From contig JAFQQN010000008.1 in NCBI GenBank assembly GCA_017410605.1, positions 49,473 to 113,472 of the forward strand: a stretch of 64,000 nucleotides of DNA. The letters are read 5' to 3'. Made by a program: the position numbers and the translations under genes. The notes beneath the pieces were generated by a model. It did not search any database and was not told where the DNA came from. It was given only the letters and a program-made list of their open reading frames with translations. This document shows positions 54,149 to 63,193 of this stretch, piece by piece (within the stretch, counting starts at the first letter, position 1; each line of letters begins with the position of its first letter). The DNA is from Clostridia bacterium. GTDB lineage: Bacteria > Bacillota > Clostridia > Oscillospirales > Acutalibacteraceae.

Positions 54149-54700
54149 ATGGAATATAAAATGACTATAGCAGGGCTTGAGCGCGCTCTTCCACTTTGTA
54201 AGGTTAATGACAACCTTTACATTGGTGCATTTGTTATGTTTGGTGATGCTCCACTTACCGTAGCCGCCGCAAAAGAGCTTTTGAAAAAGGCTCCTAAGTA
54301 TGATTATATTATCACCGCCGAAGCCAAAGGTATTCCCCTAGCTTATGAAATGGCAAAGCAAAGTGGTGACGATTATTACTTTGTGGCAAGAAAACGCCCC
54401 AAACTTTATATGACCGGCGTTTTTGAGGTTAATGTTCGTTCAATTACCACTGCAGCCGACCAAAAGCTTTATCTTGACACTGCCGAAGCGAAACGTATGA
54501 AGGGCAAACGTGTTCTAATTGTTGACGACGTTATTTCTACCGGCGAATCTCTTGCGGCCGTAGAAAAGCTTGTTGAAAAGGCCGGTGGCAATGTTGTGGG
54601 CCGCCTTGCCGTTTTGGCAGAGGGTGACGCCGCCGACCGTGAAGATATTATTTATTTAGAAAAGCTTCCCCTGTTTAACCCCGACGGAAGTATTAAATAG
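54149..54700 (+). CDS. Phosphoribosyltransferase, adenine phosphoribosyltransferase-like
   Basis: 183 residues from ATG 54149 (ribosome site AAAGG; a GTG three codons upstream is less likely). PRPP-binding loop RVLIVDDVISTGESLAAVEKL and the segment YDYIITAEAKGIPLAYEMAK match type I phosphoribosyltransferases of the Apt/Xpt group, with purine salvage the probable role. The base specificity is not certain. It is directly followed by two DUF4886 genes on the same strand, 15 bases apart. Confidence 0.85.
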   Translation: MEYKMTIAGLERALPLCKVNDNLYIGAFVMFGDAPLTVAAAKELLKKAPKYDYIITAEAKGIPLAYEMAKQSGDDYYFVARKRPKLYMTGVFEVNVRSITTAADQKLYLDTAEAKRMKGKRVLIVDDVISTGESLAAVEKLVEKAGGNVVGRLAVLAEGDAADREDIIYLEKLPLFNPDGSIK

Positions 54701-54715
54701 TTAGGAGAAAAACAA

Positions 54716-55528
54716 ATGTCTGATAAATTAATTTTTACTGAATCACCCAGAACCAAGAAAACCCTTAAGGTTTTGGCTATTGGAAACAGCTTTTCACAGG
54801 ATGCTACAACATATATTAAAAATATGGCACTGGCCGATAATGTTGATTTGCGCGTTGCGAGTGCTCCTATAGGCGGTTGCTCACTTGAGCGCCATTTTAA
54901 TAACATTAATAATGGAACTTCTGATTATAAGCTTATCTATTACACCCCCGAGGAAACCCTTGTTTTCCCTGCGGTTTCCTTAGAGCAGTGCATTACCGCC
55001 TCTGATTGGGATATTATAACAATTCAACAGGTTAGCGGTCTTAGTGGTAAATATGAAACCTTTAACCCATATGCAAACCAGCTTGTAAAATACATAAAAT
55101 CTTTCCAACCAAATGCTGAAATCCGCCTTCATATGACCTGGGCATATTCTAAATATTATGGTGGTTTGGCAAGTAACAACTACGGAACACAGGAAAATAT
55201 GTACAAATGTATTGTAGATGCTTATGACCAATTCAGCAAAGAATTTGGGGCAAAAATTATTCCCTCAGGCTTAGCAATGGATATTGCAAGAAAGAACCCC
55301 GCCGTTAGAGATAGTGTTCACCGCGACGGTTTTCATTGCAGTGAGCTTGGCAGAGTTCTTACAGGTTGGGTTTGGTTTGAGTGCCTGACAGGTATTTCTG
55401 CCTTAGACAGCAAATTCGAGCCTCAGAAAACCAAGGCCTCTTATATGGAAAACAATATCATCATTGATGATGAGGTTGAGGCTATTTTAAGAGATGCCGC
55501 CCACCGAGCTGTTGAGGCATACAAATAG
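54716..55528 (+). CDS. DUF4886 / SGNH hydrolase-like protein (copy 1)
   Basis: 270 residues, cytoplasmic. SGNH-type features: LKVLAIGNSFSQDATTYI near residue 17-34 (GNSFS nucleophile block), IITIQQVSG (block around Gln), and HRDGFHCSELGRVLTGWVWF near 202-221 with the Asp-x2-His pair. DUF4886 proteins are commonly in polysaccharide-degradation loci and are presumed carbohydrate esterases; the substrate is unknown. Ribosome site TTAGGAGAA. Linked with the phosphoribosyltransferase gene. Confidence 0.85.
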   Translation: MSDKLIFTESPRTKKTLKVLAIGNSFSQDATTYIKNMALADNVDLRVASAPIGGCSLERHFNNINNGTSDYKLIYYTPEETLVFPAVSLEQCITASDWDIITIQQVSGLSGKYETFNPYANQLVKYIKSFQPNAEIRLHMTWAYSKYYGGLASNNYGTQENMYKCIVDAYDQFSKEFGAKIIPSGLAMDIARKNPAVRDSVHRDGFHCSELGRVLTGWVWFECLTGISALDSKFEPQKTKASYMENNIIIDDEVEAILRDAAHRAVEAYK

Positions 55529-55567
55529 TATATTTTTTTACCTAACCTTTTAGCGGAGGCATTTTTA

Positions 55568-56380
55568 ATGGCAGAAAAACTAATTTTTTCAGAAGCCCCG
55601 AGAGGCAAAAAAACTCTTAAGGTTTTGGCCGTTGGCAATAGTTTTTCAGGGGATGCAACCACCTTTATTAAAGATATGGCTTTGGCCGATAATGTTGACC
55701 TTCGTGTTGCCAATGCCTATATTGCAGGGTGCTATTTAGGGCGCCACCTTGACAATGCCACTAATGGAACCTTTGATTATACACTTACCTATTACACCCC
55801 AGAAGAAACCCTAGTTTTCCCTGCCGTTTCCTTAGAACAGTGCCTTACCGCTTCTGATTGGGATATTATAACCATTCAACAGGCAAGTAATTGCAGTGGC
55901 AAATACGAAACTATGAAAACTTCGGCAACGGGGCTAGTGGAATATATAAAAAGCATTCGACCAAACGCGGAAATTCGTCTTCATATGACCTGGGCCTATT
56001 CTAAATACTACAGCAAAATTCAAACTAATGATTATTTGTCGCAGGACGATATGTTTAATCGTATTGTAGAGGCCTATAACCAATTTTCTAAAGATTTTGA
56101 AGCAAAAATTATTCCCTCAGGCTTAGCAATGCAGATTGCAAGAAAGCATCCGTTGGTTGGTGACGATGTTCACCGTGACGGTGCCCATTGCAGTGAGCTT
56201 GGCAGAGTTCTTACAGGTTGGGTTTGGTTTGAGTGCCTGACAGGTATTTCTGCCTTAGACAGTAAATTCGAGCCTCAGAAAACCAAGGCTTCTTATATGG
56301 AAAACAACATTATTATAGATGATGAGGTTGAGGCTATTTTAAGAGATGCCGCCCACCGCGCTGTAGAGGTATACAAATAA
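55568..56380 (+). CDS. DUF4886 / SGNH hydrolase-like protein (copy 2)
   Basis: 270 residues, same length and motifs as the preceding copy: GNSFSGDATTFI, IITIQQASN and HRDGAHCSELGRVLTGWVWF. The last 190 bases are almost identical to those of copy 1, while the middle differs more, as expected for a tandem duplication with partial gene conversion. It ends with a terminator facing parC. Confidence 0.85.
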   Translation: MAEKLIFSEAPRGKKTLKVLAVGNSFSGDATTFIKDMALADNVDLRVANAYIAGCYLGRHLDNATNGTFDYTLTYYTPEETLVFPAVSLEQCLTASDWDIITIQQASNCSGKYETMKTSATGLVEYIKSIRPNAEIRLHMTWAYSKYYSKIQTNDYLSQDDMFNRIVEAYNQFSKDFEAKIIPSGLAMQIARKHPLVGDDVHRDGAHCSELGRVLTGWVWFECLTGISALDSKFEPQKTKASYMENNIIIDDEVEAILRDAAHRAVEVYK

Positions 56381-56396
56381 GATTTTCATAAAGCAA

Positions 56397-56433
56397 AAAA
56401 CGAACTTTCTTCCCCTAGAAGAAAGTTCGTTTT
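56397..56433. terminator. Bidirectional terminator
   Basis: 16-base perfect stem AAAACGAACTTTCTTC / complement with a five-base loop between DUF4886 and parC (convergent). Confidence 0.92.
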
Positions 56434-56437
56434 GTTT

Positions 56438-58681
56438 TTAGAGCAAAGATATTTGTTCTCCCTTTTCTTCGGCCGACATGAAGCTTCCTGCTGCAGGAAG
56501 AGTTTTAGTGCGGTATCGGTGAGGCTTTAACAGTTTACCCTCTTCATAAGTTTCAACCGTAAACACCCTTTGACCCTTTTTCTGGGTCATAACCGCAACT
56601 CCGCCGTTAGAACGGGTAGACTTTATAGCAAGTGAGGCGGTATGAACCAAAAGCATACGGCCATTGGTAGAGGTAAGTAACAGCTCTTTTTCCTCTGTTA
56701 AATGGTGAATAGAGTGTATAGCAAATTTATCGGTAAAGGCGCCAACAAGCTTTTTGCGGTTGGTCTTGGTTTCATAAGCCTTTAAATCTACCTTAGCTAT
56801 TCTTCCGTTTTCAAAAACAAATATAAGGTTACCCTTATATTCTCTTGTCACCACCATATGAATAGGATATTCCTTGTCCTCCATTTCAAGTTTGGCGGGA
56901 ATATAGTCACCAAGAATACTTGCCTTGCCGTCAGAGAAATCTGAAACCTTAGCCTTATAAACCTGACAAAGATTTGTAAAGAATAAAAGCTCGTTTGCAT
57001 TGGTTGTTTCAATCTGCTGAGTAATTTCGTCACCCTCTTTAAGCTTTTGTTCGCCACTCATTCTAAGGGACTGAGGAGTAATTTTCTTAAAATATCCCTC
57101 GCGGGTGAAGAATACTGTAACAGGCGAATCGTCAACAGGGTCGGCCTCTTCGGGCTCATCAGCAGCAACATCATAAATAACCTGAGTTTTTCTCTCCTGA
57201 CCGTATTTTTTAATAACGGCCTCTAATTCTTTAACCATAATGGAGTTAATTCTTCGGCGTTTGCTTAAAATATCCTCCATATCGGCAATTTCCTCCTCAA
57301 GGCTTTCAATATCCTTAAGTCGGTTAATAATATATTCGCGGTTTAAATGGCGAAGCTTAATTTCTGCAACATATTCGGCCTGAACCTCATCAATACCAAA
57401 GCCTATCATAAGGTTAGGAACAACCTCTTTTTCTTCTTCGGTCTCTCTTACAATTTTTATAGCCTTATCAATATCAAGCAAAATTTTCTGCAAGCCCTTT
57501 AAAAGGTGCAACCTGTTCTTTGCCTTTGAAAGAGAAAAATATACTCTTCGGCGAATACACTCGGCGCGGAAAGCTATCCACTCTTCTAAAATTTCTCTAA
57601 CACCCATAACCTTAGGTGAACCGGCAATAAGAATATTGAAGTTGCAAGAGAAGGTGTCCTGTAATGGGGTAAGCTTAAACAAGCGGTTCATAAGCTTATC
57701 CGGGTCAACACCCCTTTTAAGGTCTATGGTAATTTTAAGACCTTGCAGGTCGGTTTCGTCACGAATATCGTTAATTTCGGCTATTTTCTTTTGCTTTGCA
57801 AGGTCAATAACCTTTTCTATTATAGCCTCTATTGTAGTGGTTGGTGGTATCTCGGTAATATCAATACAGTTGGCCGATTTATCGTATGAATATACTCCCC
57901 TTACCTTAAAGCCGCCTCGACCTGTTTCGTATATACTCTTAAGAGCAGCTTTATCATAAATAAGTCTTCCGCCAATAGGAAAATCGGGGGCAATAAGGGT
58001 TTCCATAATATCGGTATCGTCGCCCTTAATAAGGTTTATGGTGGTCTTACAAACCTCTTCAAGGTTAAAAGGGCATATTGAACTTGCCATACCGGCGGCA
58101 ATACCCATATTTGCGTTAACTAAGATTGTAGGAAAGGTTACCGGGAAAAGAGTAGGCTCTTTCATTGTGGCATCATAGTTATCCACAAAATCTACAGTAT
58201 CCTTATCAATATCTGCAAAAAGCTCTGCCGCAATGGGGGCAAGTTTTGCCTCGGTATAACGGGCGGCGGCGCACTGCATATCTCTTGAATAGGCCTTACC
58301 AAAGCTTCCCTTAGATTTTACAAAGGGGTGAAGCAGGGCACCGTTACCCTCAGAAAGGCGCACCATTGTATCATAAATTGCGGCATCACCGTGTGGGTTA
58401 AGCTGCATTGTACGACCTACTATATTAGCCGATTTAATTGTTGGACCGTTTAAAAGCCCCATTGTATGCATTGTATAAAGAAGCTTTCTGTGAGAGGGCT
58501 TAAAGCCATCTATTTCGGGTATAGCACGGGAAACAATTACACTCATTGCATAAGGCATAAAATTGCTTTTTAAGGTTTCGGTAACCTGTTGGTCAACCAC
58601 AGAACCGGCACCGGCAATATATGCATTTGCATTATTTTTTGGTTTAACCTCTTGTGTCTTACTTTTCTTTCTTGGAGCCAT
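56438..58681 (-). CDS. Type II topoisomerase subunit A (ParC/GyrA-like)
   Basis: 747 residues. The breakage-reunion domain has the catalytic Tyr in CAAARYTEAKLAPI near residue 121; a GyrA-type box LNPHGDAAIYDTMVRLSEGNG, where the quinolone-pocket Ser (E. coli 83) is Ala; the long coiled coil DIESLEEEIADMEDIL; and a C-terminal beta-propeller-like part from about 510. It pairs with the divergent B subunit 59 bases upstream. It is probably a topoisomerase IV or a related second enzyme beside a normal gyrase; no origin-linked genes are present. Confidence 0.88.
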   Translation of the reverse strand: MAPRKKSKTQEVKPKNNANAYIAGAGSVVDQQVTETLKSNFMPYAMSVIVSRAIPEIDGFKPSHRKLLYTMHTMGLLNGPTIKSANIVGRTMQLNPHGDAAIYDTMVRLSEGNGALLHPFVKSKGSFGKAYSRDMQCAAARYTEAKLAPIAAELFADIDKDTVDFVDNYDATMKEPTLFPVTFPTILVNANMGIAAGMASSICPFNLEEVCKTTINLIKGDDTDIMETLIAPDFPIGGRLIYDKAALKSIYETGRGGFKVRGVYSYDKSANCIDITEIPPTTTIEAIIEKVIDLAKQKKIAEINDIRDETDLQGLKITIDLKRGVDPDKLMNRLFKLTPLQDTFSCNFNILIAGSPKVMGVREILEEWIAFRAECIRRRVYFSLSKAKNRLHLLKGLQKILLDIDKAIKIVRETEEEKEVVPNLMIGFGIDEVQAEYVAEIKLRHLNREYIINRLKDIESLEEEIADMEDILSKRRRINSIMVKELEAVIKKYGQERKTQVIYDVAADEPEEADPVDDSPVTVFFTREGYFKKITPQSLRMSGEQKLKEGDEITQQIETTNANELLFFTNLCQVYKAKVSDFSDGKASILGDYIPAKLEMEDKEYPIHMVVTREYKGNLIFVFENGRIAKVDLKAYETKTNRKKLVGAFTDKFAIHSIHHLTEEKELLLTSTNGRMLLVHTASLAIKSTRSNGGVAVMTQKKGQRVFTVETYEEGKLLKPHRYRTKTLPAAGSFMSAEEKGEQISLL

Positions 58682-58740
58682 ATTTAATGCTTCTCCTTAA
58701 GTTTAAAAATTCAAAATATAGGGCAATAACTTTCTAAGTT

Positions 58741-60723
58741 CTAGCTTATATCTGCGTCGTCCATATAAAGATAACCGTTATCAGAAATATAATCCTTACG
58801 GCCTTGAAGATTATCGCCTAAAAGCAAATCAAACATCTCACTCGTCAGAGCCGCGTCCTCAGGCATAATTTTAATAAGCCTTCTGGTTTCGGGGTTCATT
58901 GTTGTAAGGTTCATCATATCGGGTTGGTTTTCGCCAAGTCCCTTAGACCGCTGCAAAGTATATTTTTCCTGGCCTATTTTATCTAAAATATCTTTCTTTT
59001 CATTCTCGTCATAAGCGAAATAGGTCATATTTTTGGTGGTAATTTCATAAAGAGGGGTTTCGGCAATAAACACCTTACCCTCATTAATAAGGGTAGGCAT
59101 TAGGCGGTATATCATTGTTAAAATAAGGGTTCTGATGTGGAAGCCGTCAACGTCAGCATCGGTACAAATAACAACCTTATTCCAACGAAGATTATTAATA
59201 TCAAAATTAGAAAGGTTTTTGTTCGCCTTAGACTTAACCTCCACCCCACAGCCCAACACCTTTAAAAGGTCGGTAATAATTTCGCTTTTGAAAATTTTCT
59301 CATATTCAGCCTTAAGACAGTTTAAAATTTTACCCCTTACCGGCATAATAGCCTGGAAAGCAGCATCACGGGCCAATTTGCAAGAACCAAGAGCTGAATC
59401 ACCCTCAACTATATAAAGCTCACGCTCAGAAACATCTCGGCTACGGCAATCAACAAACTTTTGAACCCTGTTTGCCATATCATTGCTTGACTGTAGTGTC
59501 TTTTTAAGGTTAAGGCGCTCTCTTTCACTTCTTTCTCTGCTTCGTTTATTAATAAGCACCTGCTCGGCAATTTTTTCTGCCTCAGCCTTATTTTCAATAA
59601 AATAAATCTCTAGCTGTCGGCGGAAGAAATCCGACATAGCCTCATAAATAAACTTATTGGTAATGGCCTTTTTGGTCTGGTTTTCATAAGAGGTTTGTGT
59701 AGAAAAAGAAGAAATAACAACATTAAGGCACTCTTCAATATCAGTAAAGGAAATTTTGCTTTCATTTTTTTGATATTTGTTGTTCTGTTTTAAATAATTA
59801 TCTATCTGTGCAGTAAAGGCATAGCGTACAGCCTTTTCGGGTGCGCCACCGTGCTCAAGCCAACTTGAATTATGATAATACTCTTTAAGGTGAACCTGAT
59901 TAGAAAAGGTAACCACGGCGTTAATTTTAACCTTATAATCGGCCTTGTCCTCTCTATCACGGCCTACACGCTCGGTCTGCCAGAATTGTTTTGAGGTAAG
60001 ACTTTTATCGGCAACAAGCTCTTCGATATAATCCTTAATGCCGTTAGGGTAACAAAATTCATATGTTTCAAACTTGCTTCCCACCTGATTTTTGAAAATA
60101 AAGAGAAGCCCGTCGTTAACAACTGCCTGACGCTTTAAAATATCAAGATAATATTCCACCGGAATTTTAATATCGGTAAATACCTCTAAATCGGGCTTCC
60201 AACGGGTTTTGGTACCGGTATCTTTGCCGGAATAAGGCTCTTTTTTAAGACCGCCAACATTTTTGCCCTTTTCAAAATGCAAAGTGTAAAGGTAGCCATC
60301 GCGCCTACTTTCAACATCCATATATTCAGAAGCATACTGTGTTGCGCAAAGGCCAAGACCGTTAAGACCCAGTGAGAACTCATAGTTTTCTCCGCCATTG
60401 GTGTTATATTTACCACCGGCATACATTTCGCAATAAAGAAGCTCCCAGTTATAGCACTGCTCCTTGGTATTATAGTCAACGGGAATACCACGGGCAAAAT
60501 CCTGCACCTCAATAGAGCCGTCTTCGAAGGCGGTTATAATAATTTTTTTACCATAACCCTCACGGGCCTCGTCAATAGAGTTGGTTATTATTTCGAAAAC
60601 AGAGTGCTGACAACCGTCAATACCGTCCGAACCGAAAATAACCGCAGGGCGCTTTCTTACTCGGTCGGCACCCTCCAGCTTACTTATACTTTCGTTATTG
60701 TATTCTGCTGTCTTTTTCGGCAT
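58741..60723 (-). CDS. Type II topoisomerase subunit B (ParE/GyrB-like)
   Basis: 660 residues. GHKL ATPase domain with EIITNSIDEAREGYG, then a modified ATP lid: QDFARGIPVDYNTKEQC instead of DNGRGIPV, and GLNGLGLCATQYAS instead of GLHGVGASVVNAL. TOPRIM domain has YIVEGDSALGSCKLARD (normally EGDSAGGSAKQ) and CTDADVDGFHIRTLIL. These differences mark a divergent subgroup. Start at ATG 60723; a TTG one codon upstream is possible (AGGTGG site). It is first in the two-gene unit with the A subunit. Confidence 0.88.
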   Translation of the reverse strand: MPKKTAEYNNESISKLEGADRVRKRPAVIFGSDGIDGCQHSVFEIITNSIDEAREGYGKKIIITAFEDGSIEVQDFARGIPVDYNTKEQCYNWELLYCEMYAGGKYNTNGGENYEFSLGLNGLGLCATQYASEYMDVESRRDGYLYTLHFEKGKNVGGLKKEPYSGKDTGTKTRWKPDLEVFTDIKIPVEYYLDILKRQAVVNDGLLFIFKNQVGSKFETYEFCYPNGIKDYIEELVADKSLTSKQFWQTERVGRDREDKADYKVKINAVVTFSNQVHLKEYYHNSSWLEHGGAPEKAVRYAFTAQIDNYLKQNNKYQKNESKISFTDIEECLNVVISSFSTQTSYENQTKKAITNKFIYEAMSDFFRRQLEIYFIENKAEAEKIAEQVLINKRSRERSERERLNLKKTLQSSNDMANRVQKFVDCRSRDVSERELYIVEGDSALGSCKLARDAAFQAIMPVRGKILNCLKAEYEKIFKSEIITDLLKVLGCGVEVKSKANKNLSNFDINNLRWNKVVICTDADVDGFHIRTLILTMIYRLMPTLINEGKVFIAETPLYEITTKNMTYFAYDENEKKDILDKIGQEKYTLQRSKGLGENQPDMMNLTTMNPETRRLIKIMPEDAALTSEMFDLLLGDNLQGRKDYISDNGYLYMDDADIS

Positions 60724-60935
60724 CAATAAAATCCACCTTTTTAAATAATAAAAGCTATTATATGCAAAAACTTACCAATTTAAACTTCTTCTTATTTTAC
60801 ACCATATTTTGTGGTTCTGTCAAGGTTTTTATACTATTATTGCTATTACTCAACAATAATAAGCTATATTTATACCGCAATTTTAAATAACCCTTGCAAT
60901 AAGTTATATTTTATGGTTTAATATAAACAGTAAGG

Positions 60936-61012
60936 GGAGGCGTAGCTCAGCTGGTTAGAGTACCTGCTTGACATGCAGGGGGTCAGTGGTTCAAGTCCAC
61001 CCGTCTCCACCA
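60936..61012 (+). tRNA. tRNA-Val (anticodon GAC), CCA encoded
   Basis: Acceptor GGAGGCG / CGTCTCC, D arm GCTC...GAGT, anticodon stem CCTGC / GCAGG with loop TTGACAT giving GAC, T arm GTGG-TTCAAGT-CCAC, CCA at the end; 77 bases. The gene is followed directly by the serine-recombinase element. A short imperfect hairpin (ACAAGTT...AACTTGT) follows. Confidence 0.95.
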
Positions 61013-61078
61013 AAAAATTCGACAAGTTTCACGCAACTTGTTATAAGGATTTCTTTGCGTGAAGCGAAGTCTCGGAGT

Positions 61079-61106
61079 AGGACGGACAGTTTATGCTGTC
61101 CGTCCT
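61079..61106. terminator. Hairpin at the element end
   Basis: Stem AGGACGGACAG / CTGTCCGTCCT with six-base loop, 16 bases beyond the recombinase stop. There is no proper T run on the minus strand, so it may instead be part of the element end. Confidence 0.5.
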
Positions 61107-61121
61107 TTCCTTTTAACCCGC

Positions 61122-62777
<1,656 letters not shown>

Positions 62778-62779
62778 TC

Positions 62780-62845
62780 AAACCGATTGAGAGTGCTTGG
62801 TGCAGATAGAGATTTCTGCACCAACACAATACTCCCAATCGGTTT
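62780..62845 (-). promoter_or_regulatory. Long two-step stem-loop before the recombinase gene
   Basis: Outer arms AAACCGATTG / CAATCGGTTT (62780-62789, 62836-62845) and inner arms TTGGTGCAGA / TCTGCACCAA. It lies in the minus-strand leader of the recombinase, after the TnpW-like stop at 62869, and could act as an attenuator or RNA-processing site. Confidence 0.6.
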
Positions 62846-62868
62846 AAAAGTCCAGCGAATAATATTTT

Positions 62869-63123
62869 TTAAGAGGCTTTATTTGCTTCGTCTACCATAA
62901 GCCTTTTAAGACCTTCATCGCTGCTCGGTGTGTTTAATAAATCAAAGATGGAATTAACTTTGTATCGCATACCGTCTACGGTATACTGTGCAGTCACAGT
63001 TAGCTGATTTCCTTGAATAGTAAAGCCATAACGGCGGCGAATACTGCTTGCTATAGCAGGATCGTATTCATTTCCAGACGGTGTCCGAATTTCATTGTGA
63101 ATGTCGTAAAGTTTATCTTTCAT
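62869..63123 (-). CDS. Small TnpW-like element protein
   Basis: 84 residues from ATG 63123 (AAAGGA ribosome site; a TTG six codons upstream is less likely). The C-terminal part MRYKVNSIFDLLNT...GLKRLMVDEANK resembles TnpW proteins carried on clostridial Tn4451-like elements; the N-terminus IRTPSGNEYDPAIASSIRRRYGF looks conserved too. Function unknown, possibly a recombination accessory. It lies between the relaxase and the recombinase. Confidence 0.6.
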   Translation of the reverse strand: MKDKLYDIHNEIRTPSGNEYDPAIASSIRRRYGFTIQGNQLTVTAQYTVDGMRYKVNSIFDLLNTPSSDEGLKRLMVDEANKAS

Positions 63124-63161
63124 ATAAAGTCCTTTCTCCAACTAAAAGTTGGCATAAAAAT

Positions 63162-63193
63162 AGAGCGTGAGATTAGAGATTTTCTCACGCTCT
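63162..63193 (-). terminator. Terminator after the relaxase gene
   Basis: Stem AGAGCGTGAGA / TCTCACGCTCT with a ten-base loop followed by ATTTTTAT on the minus strand; it begins directly at the relaxase stop. Confidence 0.8.

Noticed and set aside
61021..61070. Direct repeat of the tRNA-Val 3' end as att site of the element
   Set aside because: No copy of the tRNA 3' sequence was found near the recombinase; serine recombinases of this type do not usually target tRNA ends, so proximity may be chance.
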